Of a stretch of DNA of 14,191 bases, positions 1 to 6,166 are shown piece by piece; within the stretch, counting starts at the first letter, position 1, and each line of letters opens with the position of its first letter. The translations under genes and the position numbers were made by a program. The stretch is taken from positions 1 through 14,191 of the forward strand of contig JAGYNF010000018.1 in NCBI GenBank assembly GCA_018400215.1. Direction: 5' to 3'. Origin of the DNA: Cyanobium sp. M55B138. GTDB taxonomy: Bacteria; Cyanobacteriota; Cyanobacteriia; PCC-6307; Cyanobiaceae. The notes beneath the pieces were generated by a model. The model ran no database searches and was not told the origin of the DNA. It saw nothing but the letters and a program-made list of their open reading frames with translations.

Positions 1-138
1 CGAAGAGATCTTTCTGTTTACGCCAGCCGGAGCTAATATGTCGTTGGATGAGATCAACAACTCTCATACAATCTGATTAGTTGGGCCTGGTACCCAATCA
101 GCGGCACAAATTAAAGAGAAGCGACCTGGTCATCGCAA
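1..138. other. AT-richer edge region, no established gene
   Basis: This stretch holds 64 G/C in 138 bases (46 %), clearly below the rest of the window. Two truncated frames run through it and cannot both be real. On the plus strand a frame open from base 2 ends at TGA 74-76, giving a 24-residue tail (ends SLDEINNSHTI). On the minus strand an ATG at 67-65 opens a frame that runs off the left edge without a stop (MRVVDLIQRHISSGWRKQKD...). I recognise neither peptide. The imperfect inverted repeat at 74-100 (arms TTGGG / CCCAA plus TGAT / ATCA with a bulge) could end transcription of the tRNA on the minus strand or of a plus-strand gene, but it has no T-tract on either side. Confidence 0.4.
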
Positions 139-212
139 TGGCTCGGGGGAGACTTGAACTCCCGACCTTGGGGTTATGAATCCCACGCTCTAACCAGCTG
201 AGCTACCGAGCC
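139..212 (-). tRNA. trnM: tRNA-Met (CAT), probably elongator
   Basis: Read on the minus strand, this folds as a full 74-base cloverleaf. The acceptor stem GGCTCGG/CCGAGCC has 7 pairs, the D stem is GCTC/GAGC, the T stem is GGGAG/CTCCC with loop TTCAAGT, and the discriminator is A at base 139. The anticodon loop TTCATAA (bases 180-174) carries CAT at 178-176. CCA is not encoded, as is common in cyanobacteria. The first acceptor pair is a normal G-C, which argues against initiator tRNA-fMet, where the 1-72 pair is mismatched. A tRNA-Ile read by lysidine-modified CAT cannot be fully excluded from sequence alone. The closing pair of the anticodon stem (31-39) is A/C, a mismatch. The gene starts only 17 bases after the stop of the peptidase gene on the same strand. 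Confidence 0.95.
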
Positions 213-229
213 GCGGTGAATGGAGTGTA

Positions 230-1285
230 TCAGCCGCGGGGTGGCAGCACATTCAGCGGGTTCATGGCACTCCCCCCCGGAGGATGGATCTCGAAGTGGA
301 GGTGGGGTCCGGTGCTCCGACCCGTGCTGCCCATCAGGGCAATCACGGTGCCCTGACGAACCTCCTTGCCGTTGGTCACCATCAGTCGGCTGTTGTGGGC
401 ATAGAGGGAGCGGCTGCCATCGGGATGCTGCAGGGTCACCAGATAGCCGTAGCCGCCGTCATGCCAACCGGAGAAGACCACCCGACCGCTGCGGGCCGCC
501 ATGATCGGCGTTCCGACGTTGTTGGCGAGGTCGATGCCCCGGTGCATCCGGCCCCAACGCCAGCCGTAGCCGGAGGTGAACACGCCTGTGGTGGGCCAGA
601 TCCAGGTGGTGGCATGCCGGTTGTCAAATCCGCCGGATCCGGCATCGACCTCGGGACGATCCGGCCAGCTCAACCCCCCACTGGCACTGGGCCGCAGGCC
701 CAGGACGGCCCGCTGGCGGGGCGGAGCCGCCTGCACCAGCTGGATTTCGGTGCCGGCCACCAGCCGGGCAGTATCGAGCCCCGGGTTGAAGCGCAGAATC
801 TCCTGCATGGTGACCCCATACCGCTGGGCGATTTGCATCACGGTGTCGCCGAGACGCACCACCCCCTTGGTCTGCACCGGAGGGGGGGCCTGCAGCGGCG
901 GTGGGGTGCGGCGCAGGTCACTGTTGTCGAGGGAGGCAACCTGGCGCACCCGGGGGGCCTGGGTGCTGGGAAGAACGAGCCAGTCGCCCTGGCGGAAGCG
1001 ATGGCTGTTGTCCACGTCATTGAGGCTGGCCAGGGTGCCGTCTTGCACCTGGAGTTGCCGGGACAGGTCGGTGAGGGCGACGGGTTGCTGCACCCGCACC
1101 CAGAGGCGGTCAGGGCTGGCGGAGGGAAGCGCGGCCAGGAGGGACTGCTCCACGATGGTTTGCTCCTGGGGGTCACCTGCCAGGGAAAACCCAACGGCAG
1201 GCACCGCTGCCGCAAGGGGCAGGGACAGGAACAGGGCCACCCGCAGGGAGGATTTTGGCTTGAGCCGCGGCTTCAAATCCGTCAT
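230..1285 (-). CDS. LysM / M23 metallopeptidase, exported murein hydrolase
   Basis: This 351-residue protein probably cuts or remodels peptidoglycan peptides outside the plasma membrane. A basic N-terminus followed by a hydrophobic stretch (about residues 14-36) reads as a signal peptide or membrane anchor. Two LysM-like peptidoglycan-binding segments follow, at about 65-107 and 141-185. A proline-rich linker leads to an M23 (lysostaphin/LytM-type) domain at about 235-340. The zinc-binding residues are visible: His248 and Asp252 in HxxxD, His297 in YAH, and the HLH motif at 328-330. Since the metal ligands are intact it is likely an active hydrolase rather than a degenerate NlpD/EnvC-type activator. 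The start is ATG 1285. The gene is separated from trmL by 113 bases, so it probably has its own promoter. The family is secure, but the exact cleavage specificity is not known from sequence. Confidence 0.93.
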   Translation of the reverse strand: MTDLKPRLKPKSSLRVALFLSLPLAAAVPAVGFSLAGDPQEQTIVEQSLLAALPSASPDRLWVRVQQPVALTDLSRQLQVQDGTLASLNDVDNSHRFRQGDWLVLPSTQAPRVRQVASLDNSDLRRTPPPLQAPPPVQTKGVVRLGDTVMQIAQRYGVTMQEILRFNPGLDTARLVAGTEIQLVQAAPPRQRAVLGLRPSASGGLSWPDRPEVDAGSGGFDNRHATTWIWPTTGVFTSGYGWRWGRMHRGIDLANNVGTPIMAARSGRVVFSGWHDGGYGYLVTLQHPDGSRSLYAHNSRLMVTNGKEVRQGTVIALMGSTGRSTGPHLHFEIHPPGGSAMNPLNVLPPRG

Positions 1286-1342
1286 GCAGTGTCAACAAAC
1301 AACAGAACCCTTTAGAGAAGCCAAAATCTCTGGGTCGCGCAG

Positions 1343-1371
1343 ACAGTAGCGGACAGGCCCTGGCGGAGCAA
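1343..1371 (-). promoter_or_regulatory. possible promoter of the LysM/M23 gene
   Basis: On the minus strand TTGCTC (1371-1366) and TACTGT (1348-1343) are spaced by exactly 17 bases, which would start an RNA with a leader of roughly 50-55 bases before ATG 1285. The -35 match is weak (TTG only) and the -10 fits only the loose TAnnnT pattern, so this is a candidate only. It lies in the one real gap (1286-1398) between trmL and the peptidase gene. Confidence 0.25.
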
Positions 1372-1398
1372 GTTGCCCTGGGCACTACCGATGGTGTC

Positions 1399-1890
1399 TC
1401 AGTTGTTGCCTGGGCCTGGCGGCTCCAGTTGCCTGAGGGCCTCAAACAGCACCACCGCGACGGCGGAGGCCAGATTGAGGCTGCGCACCCCACCCCCCGG
1501 ATGCTGGCGGGAGCGGGCCATGGGAATCGTCAGGCAGATGTCAGCGTCCGCCAACACCGCAGGCGGCAGGCCATCGGTCTCGCGGCCAAACAGAAGCCAG
1601 TCGTCATCGGCAAAGGCATGGTGGGTGTAGGCATCGCGGCCCAGGGCGCTGAGGGCCACCAGCCGCCCCCCCCTCGCCCGCCGCTCCCGCTGAAGGGCCC
1701 CCCAGTCGGCGTGCTGATGCAGGGGCACAAAGGGCCAGTAATCGAGGCCGGCTCGACGCACCTGTCGGTCGCTGATCTCAAAGCCCAGCGGTGCCACCAG
1801 GTGCAGCTCCTGGGCCGTGGCGGCACAGGTGCGCGCCACGTTGCCGGTGTTCGGAGGGATCTGGGGCTGGTACAGCACGACGCGGGGCAT
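1399..1890 (-). CDS. trmL: tRNA (cytidine/uridine-34 2'-O)-methyltransferase TrmL
   Basis: This 163-residue SPOUT (SpoU-type) enzyme is expected to transfer a methyl group from S-adenosylmethionine to the ribose 2'-OH of the wobble base of certain tRNA-Leu species. Family signatures are present: LYQPQIPPNTGN near the N-terminus, FGRETDGLPP (101-110) and RSLNLAS (136-142), which together form the trefoil-knot cofactor site. The chosen start is ATG 1890, because the protein then begins directly with the conserved MPRVVLYQP. A longer frame beginning at 1974 would only add 28 residues with no family similarity and overlap cobU. ATG 1890 is 1 base beyond the cobU stop (1892-1894), so translation is probably coupled. 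Between IPM (122-124) and RSLNL there is a Gly/Arg-rich loop longer than in the enteric enzyme. Confidence 0.93.
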   Translation of the reverse strand: MPRVVLYQPQIPPNTGNVARTCAATAQELHLVAPLGFEISDRQVRRAGLDYWPFVPLHQHADWGALQRERRARGGRLVALSALGRDAYTHHAFADDDWLLFGRETDGLPPAVLADADICLTIPMARSRQHPGGGVRSLNLASAVAVVLFEALRQLEPPGPGNN

Positions 1891-1891
1891 G

Positions 1892-2431
1892 TCAGTCGCG
1901 GGGAACCGCCTGGCTGGCCGGCAACAGGTCGATGGCCCGACCGGCCACCACCAGCCAGAGATGCGTACAGCCATGGCTCAGCTGTTCCTCGAGCCGCCCG
2001 AGCCGGTCACGAAACAACCCCCCCAATCGGGTAGGCGGCACCACGCCCCAGCCGGTCTGCTCACTCACCAACAGCACCCGGGCTGGACACTGCTGCAGGG
2101 AGGCCAGCAGCACCTGGCAGTGCTGTTGCCAGGCGCCTGTCTCCAGCGCCAGGGCACCACTGACCCAGGTGCCGAGGGAATCGACCAGGGCCACATCGCT
2201 GCCCCCCAGGTTGTCGAGGGCCCCAGCCAGGCCATGGCCCACCTCCAGGCAACGCCAGGTTGGCGGCCGCCGCAGGCGATGCTGCCGGAGCCGCTCCTGC
2301 CAGGCGGGGTCATCGGGCAGCTGGGGCCCGGTGGCGAAGTAGTGCACCTGCAAACCGCAGAGGGCGGCGCGGTGCTCGGCCCAGCGGCTCTTGCCGGAGC
2401 GGGCAGGGCCGGTGATCAACTCCAGGGTCAC
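1892..2431 (-). CDS. cobU: bifunctional adenosylcobinamide kinase / guanylyltransferase
   Basis: The enzyme phosphorylates adenosylcobinamide and then attaches GMP, the step before lower-ligand attachment in the nucleotide-loop assembly of cobalamin or pseudocobalamin. It is a cytosolic protein of 179 residues, typical for CobU/CobP. The P-loop GPARSGKS lies at residues 8-15. His51 in the QHRLRRP segment corresponds to the histidine that receives GMP in the family. The block SEQTGWGVVPPTRLGGLFRDRLG-like near residue 125-150 is the conserved SNEVGxGxVP...RxFRD region. The start codon is GTG at 2431-2429, and a later start would remove the P-loop. The gene sits 6 bases after pxcA and 1 base before trmL, as an internal member of a four-gene minus-strand cluster. 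No other cobalamin gene is in the window. Confidence 0.93.
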   Translation of the reverse strand: MTLELITGPARSGKSRWAEHRAALCGLQVHYFATGPQLPDDPAWQERLRQHRLRRPPTWRCLEVGHGLAGALDNLGGSDVALVDSLGTWVSGALALETGAWQQHCQVLLASLQQCPARVLLVSEQTGWGVVPPTRLGGLFRDRLGRLEEQLSHGCTHLWLVVAGRAIDLLPASQAVPRD

Positions 2432-2437
2432 CGCGGC

Positions 2438-3586
2438 TCAGCCCCCGCCATTCATGTTGCGCAGGGTGGCCACGGAGGAGGGCGAGACCCGGTTGAGATA
2501 GCGGAAGATCCAGTATTTAAATATCGTTGCCAGCACCACAGGGAATGTGGCGATGAACAACATCACGAAGTTTTCTCGGGATGGCAGGCCCAGATGGTTG
2601 GCAACACCGTCCAGCAGCACGGTCCAGCCCTCGGGGCTGTGAAACCCAACAAAGATATCGGTAAACAAAATAATCCCGAAGGCCTTGGCGCTGTCACTCA
2701 AGCCATAGACCAATTCATCGATAAACCCCCGCAGCACCTGGATGTCGCGCTTGCCCAGCAGGCACACCAGCACAAAGCCAGCCAGGCCGGCAAGATCGGC
2801 CAGCACATTCTTGATGGCCTCGGTGCTCTCGCCGTCGGCCTCCTGCTTGAGCTGCCGCGCACGTTCCGCCAGCTGGATCTGGAGTTCCTCCTGGCTGGGC
2901 AGTGGTTTGCCCTCCAGCAGGGCCGCAAATTCAACCTCCGCCTTGTAGACGCGGAGCTTTTCAATAGCCTTTTCTTCGAGGTGGGGCTTGGGATAACTGA
3001 TGAACACACTCACCGGGGCGTAGTGGTCCACCAGGGGCGCCATCACGTAGTTGCGACTCACCTGTTGCACCAGCACCGGCACCAGGATCATCAACAGCAG
3101 GATGCGCAGCGAAACCAGCGTGGAATCGCGGCGGCGCCGAAACCCGGCAACCATGTTGGCCTCGGCCTCCGGATCCAGCTGCCGCCGCACCTGGTCGACC
3201 ACGCCGATCAGGGAGCGGGGCAGCACCTCGGGGCTGCGGCTGATGGTGGGCAGGGGTTGGCGTGACGAGCGGTCGTAGCGGGCCACAACCGACTCCACCA
3301 ACTGAAGCTGGCGCACTTCCTGGCCCGCCAGCTCGCCGCGGTGGCCCTCCACGGACGCCAGACACTGGCGACAGAGATCCAGGGCTGCCTGAAAGCGGCG
3401 CAACAACTGGGCCTGGGTGGAGCGCGGCAGGGAAAGGTTCACCTCCGGCCGGACCGGCCGATCGTTGTAGTGCTCAAGCTCAATGCTCTGGATCAGCAGG
3501 GCCGCTTCATAGCCCCGTTCCAGATCGTGGCTGATTTGCAGGCCCTGGGCCTTGCCAAACGCGCCCATCCAGTCGGTGAGGCCCAT
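2438..3586 (-). CDS. pxcA: proton extrusion protein PxcA (CemA/CotA family)
   Basis: This integral inner-membrane protein is needed for light-dependent proton release and inorganic-carbon uptake in cyanobacteria. Its plastid relative is CemA. The 382-residue sequence has a long soluble N-terminal part (about 1-155) that lies outside the CemA core. Hydrophobic segments follow at about 157-176, 260-278, 301-316 and 338-357, the four-helix arrangement expected for CemA. A charged, Gln/Glu-rich stretch lies between helices 1 and 2 (about 203-256). The GFHSPEGW motif (314-321) and the C-terminal FKYWIFRYLNRVSPSSVATLRNMN region are strongly typical of the family. The start is ATG 3586. It lies 6 bases after the psb32-like gene and 6 bases before cobU, so it is very likely co-transcribed with them. 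Confidence 0.95.
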   Translation of the reverse strand: MGLTDWMGAFGKAQGLQISHDLERGYEAALLIQSIELEHYNDRPVRPEVNLSLPRSTQAQLLRRFQAALDLCRQCLASVEGHRGELAGQEVRQLQLVESVVARYDRSSRQPLPTISRSPEVLPRSLIGVVDQVRRQLDPEAEANMVAGFRRRRDSTLVSLRILLLMILVPVLVQQVSRNYVMAPLVDHYAPVSVFISYPKPHLEEKAIEKLRVYKAEVEFAALLEGKPLPSQEELQIQLAERARQLKQEADGESTEAIKNVLADLAGLAGFVLVCLLGKRDIQVLRGFIDELVYGLSDSAKAFGIILFTDIFVGFHSPEGWTVLLDGVANHLGLPSRENFVMLFIATFPVVLATIFKYWIFRYLNRVSPSSVATLRNMNGGG

Positions 3587-3592
3587 GGGTGA

Positions 3593-4288
3593 TCAGCGTG
3601 AGAAGACCCACCAGGTGGCCATCGGCACAACTGTGCCCACCACCAGCAACACCACCACCCAGGTGAAGGCGTTGCTGCCCTCGGTCTCCTCACGGCTGGG
3701 CACATTGCTCGGGGCCGTCACCAGCTGAGCCACCTCGGGGACCCCGGGGTCGGCGCCGCCCTGCAGCACGGTGAGCACGCGGCCGATTCCATCCAGGCTG
3801 GCCTGCCGGAAGCGGGCCCCCTCACGGATGGGCACCGCCATGGTGGTGCGGCCCGTGCTGCGCAGCAGCTCGGAATTGAGCTGTCCCGTCAGGTTTGGTG
3901 AGGCCACCACGGCGGCACTGTTGGTCTGGGAATCAATCAGAAAGATCACCAGTCCGTTGCCCCCACTGGAGTCCTCCCAGCGTTGCAACAGCTGCTCGCC
4001 CAGGGCCGGCAGGGTCAGGCCGTAGTCCAGTTGGTTGAGGGTGATCAGGTGGGCGTCGACGCGCTCGGCACTGAAGCTCTCCAACTGGCGCGAGACATCG
4101 GCCGAGGCGGCCCGGCTCAGCACCCCCGCCTGGTCGATCACCCGCTCGGGGGGAGGGGCATCGCCAAAGCTGGTGGCCGAAACGGCCAGGGCCGGTGCCA
4201 CGGGGAGCAGCAGCAGCAACGCCAGCAGCAGGGCCTGCAGCTGGCTGCGAATCGAGCCAGCCCCGCAGGGGGGCGAAAGAGAAGGCAT
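3593..4288 (-). CDS. psb32: Psb32-like TPM-domain protein (photosystem II repair)
   Basis: This 231-residue protein carries a hydrophobic leader ending near the ALA of PALAVSA (about residues 16-36). A TPM domain follows (about 48-185; PERVIDQAGVLS, then the LVIFLIDSQTN strand), and a single C-terminal membrane helix (about 206-227) with a short basic tail. This arrangement matches cyanobacterial Psb32 and plant TLP18.3, thylakoid-lumen proteins that protect and help repair photosystem II. The TPM domain is shared with other exported proteins, so the PSII role is inferred from family and host. I chose ATG 4288. The frame also opens at a TTG at 4312 that would add 8 residues, and neither start has a clear ribosome-binding site. 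It is the first gene of the psb32-pxcA-cobU-trmL cluster and is divergent from the CCB2/CCB4 gene. Confidence 0.85.
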   Translation of the reverse strand: MPSLSPPCGAGSIRSQLQALLLALLLLLPVAPALAVSATSFGDAPPPERVIDQAGVLSRAASADVSRQLESFSAERVDAHLITLNQLDYGLTLPALGEQLLQRWEDSSGGNGLVIFLIDSQTNSAAVVASPNLTGQLNSELLRSTGRTTMAVPIREGARFRQASLDGIGRVLTVLQGGADPGVPEVAQLVTAPSNVPSREETEGSNAFTWVVVLLVVGTVVPMATWWVFSR

Positions 4289-4371
4289 GGGGGAACTGCG
4301 GAGCTGCTCCAAGGAGGCAAGTGCACACCACGGCCTAGTTTGCCGCCTACCGCCGCCGTTGTCTCCCCGCC

Positions 4372-5016
4372 ATGGCCCTTCCGTTGCCCGCCAAGGTGAG
4401 TCTTGGCATCGGGAGTGCCGGTTTGCTGCTGGTGGTGATCAACCAGCTGAGTGCGCCCCTGATCGAGCCGGCGTTGATTCGTGCCGGTGTGCTGGCAGCT
4501 CTGCTGGCGGTGGGATTGATGCTGGTGGCCATCCTCTGGACCCGGGCCGTGCCTGAGGCGTCCGCCAGGGTGGCCCTGCAGGGTGACGAGGGGTTGCTGC
4601 TGGCCGATCACCTGCCTGAGCCCCTTGCCCGCGAGTTGGGCTGGGGCAGCCAGATGCTGCTCACCGCCAGTCCGGCCGCGGTGGTGCTTGTGCTCTGGCG
4701 GGAGCGGGTGCTGTTGCGGCGCGGTCTGCTGGCGGACACACCCTTCAGCCCAGGGCCGATCTGTGCCAGGGCCCTGGAACGGGGTCAGGCCATTTCACTG
4801 GTGAATCTTGCTCTCTATCCCGGCCGGGCCGAATTCGATGCACTGCTGCCAGAGCTGCCCGCCGTGCTGGTGCAGCCCCTGGCCAACCAGGGCCTGTTGC
4901 TGGTGGGGGGCTGGTCACCCCGCTGTTTCAGCCGCAGCGATCTGATCTGGGTCGAGGGCTGGGGCCAGCGCCTCACAGCTGAAATGCTGGAACACGACCC
5001 GAGCGAGACGGCGTAG
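4372..5016 (+). CDS. CCB2/CCB4-type cofactor assembly of complex C protein
   Basis: The 214-residue protein has two N-terminal membrane helices (about 8-26 and 34-56), then a soluble domain. The C-terminal block, LVQPLANQGLLLVGGWSPRCF followed by the SRSDLIWVEGWGQRL region, matches my memory of the CCB2/CCB4 family. In plastids this family helps attach heme ci covalently to cytochrome b6 of the b6f complex. The cyanobacterial members are assumed to do the same on the cytoplasmic side of the thylakoid membrane. The start is ATG 4372. It is divergent from the psb32-like gene with 83 bases between the starts, so both may be controlled from the same short region. The last 44 bases, including the TAG stop, overlap the 3' end of lptC on the other strand. 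Confidence 0.8.
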   Translation: MALPLPAKVSLGIGSAGLLLVVINQLSAPLIEPALIRAGVLAALLAVGLMLVAILWTRAVPEASARVALQGDEGLLLADHLPEPLARELGWGSQMLLTASPAAVVLVLWRERVLLRRGLLADTPFSPGPICARALERGQAISLVNLALYPGRAEFDALLPELPAVLVQPLANQGLLLVGGWSPRCFSRSDLIWVEGWGQRLTAEMLEHDPSETA

Positions 5017-6166
5017 CGGAGCCAGCGGGTGTGCGTTGGGACTCGCCGCCAGGAGCAGGCAGGCGCAACTGGGTCTGGACCCGACCACCGGGGGTGCTGA
5101 ATTCGACAAATCCGTCGTCACCGATCCGGCCCAGCAGTTGCTCCGCCCGCGATTCGAAACCGTCGGCATCGCGTTGCAGCACCACCTGACCCGTGGCCCT
5201 AGCGGTGCCGTCCCGCCAGTTCCAGAAGCACTGCCTGGCCGTGAGCTGTTCCTCGGGCTGCTGCAGCCTGCAGCCCTTCTGCACGGCCACGGTGCTGGCG
5301 GCTGCATCGAGCACAAAGCCACCACCGCTGATCTGGGTTTGGCCAAAGCTGCCCTGGAAGGGCAGGCCACTGCTGGCGGTGCGGGCCTGGAGATGGAGGC
5401 GGGTGAGCTGGGCGTTCAACACCGCCTTGCGACTGGGATCCTCCAGACGCACGGGGGCCTGCAGATCGAGGGTCTGGGCCAGGGTGTTGCCGCGCAGGGA
5501 GGGGGCTGTGAGGCGTTGTTGGCCGCCGCTCCTGAGCTGGCGTTGGCCCCGCACCGGACCCTGGGCCGTGAGATCACCATTGCCCGCCAGCCAATCGATC
5601 ACCCCGAGTTCCAACCGCACCGGCTCAGCCCCGAGCTGCCGCAGCACCGGCGCCCGTCGCAATTCCAGGCGCTCCGCCCCGATCAGAAAGCGTGCCAGCC
5701 CCGCGGTGAGTTCGAGGTCACCCTGCACCAGTTTCGGGGCCCGGTCGATCTCCATCCGTTCCTGGGCTGGATACCAGCGCAGTCGCTGCGCCGTGAGCAC
5801 GGCAGGCCGCTCGGGATCGAGACGCTCCAGGCGGGTCGGACCCTCCAGCTGGATCACCTCACCGTCGTTCACCACCACGGCGTTGCTGGCCGTGAGCTTG
5901 TAGAGGGGTTGGCCATCGCGGTAGAGCACACCGGTGAGATCGCGGGCCTGGGCCAGGCGCCGGCTGAGGTCGTAGCGGGTTTCCGGACTGCTGATCTCCC
6001 AGAGGGGACGGCCCTCGGCGTCCCGCTGGCGCAGGTTCAGCTCGCGAAAGACAAACGGTGGTGCCGAGTCCTCTGCCGTGGGTTGGCCCTGGCAGGCGCC
6101 CACCAGCAGCCCCAGCCAACCCAGGCTCAGGATCAGGGGAAGGGGTGAGGGGCGACGCCAGCTCAC
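4973..6166 (-). CDS. lptC: LptC-family LPS export protein, predicted lipoprotein
   Basis: The protein of 397 residues resembles LptC/LptA-type proteins, which form part of the periplasmic bridge carrying lipopolysaccharide to the outer membrane. After the leader, the region from about 37 on (FRELNLRQRDAEGRPLWEISSPE) is the typical LptC start. Repeated beta-strand-rich segments follow, in line with the beta-jellyroll fold. The leader ends in LLVGAC with Cys25, a good lipobox, so it is probably lipid-anchored rather than held by a transmembrane helix as in E. coli. It is about twice the E. coli length (191); long forms are known in cyanobacteria. The start is GTG 6166-6164, overlapping the metG stop as GTGA, which suggests translational coupling. 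Its 3' end overlaps the CCB2/CCB4 gene by 44 bases. Confidence 0.88.
   Translation of the reverse strand: MSWRRPSPLPLILSLGWLGLLVGACQGQPTAEDSAPPFVFRELNLRQRDAEGRPLWEISSPETRYDLSRRLAQARDLTGVLYRDGQPLYKLTASNAVVVNDGEVIQLEGPTRLERLDPERPAVLTAQRLRWYPAQERMEIDRAPKLVQGDLELTAGLARFLIGAERLELRRAPVLRQLGAEPVRLELGVIDWLAGNGDLTAQGPVRGQRQLRSGGQQRLTAPSLRGNTLAQTLDLQAPVRLEDPSRKAVLNAQLTRLHLQARTASSGLPFQGSFGQTQISGGGFVLDAAASTVAVQKGCRLQQPEEQLTARQCFWNWRDGTARATGQVVLQRDADGFESRAEQLLGRIGDDGFVEFSTPGGRVQTQLRLPAPGGESQRTPAGSATPSRSGRVPAFQL

Noticed and set aside
284..1315. A 343-codon plus-strand frame opposite the LysM/M23 gene.
   Set aside because: The minus-strand reading has a signal peptide, two LysM segments and intact M23 metal ligands; the plus frame has no recognisable domain.
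1891..1974. Extended N-terminus of trmL beginning at 1974.
   Set aside because: The 28 added residues overlap cobU and lack similarity; the conserved protein begins exactly at ATG 1890.
1817..3265. A 482-codon plus-strand frame opposite cobU and pxcA.
   Set aside because: It runs across three real minus-strand genes and their junctions and is low-complexity Gln/His/Gly-rich; this is a compositional shadow.
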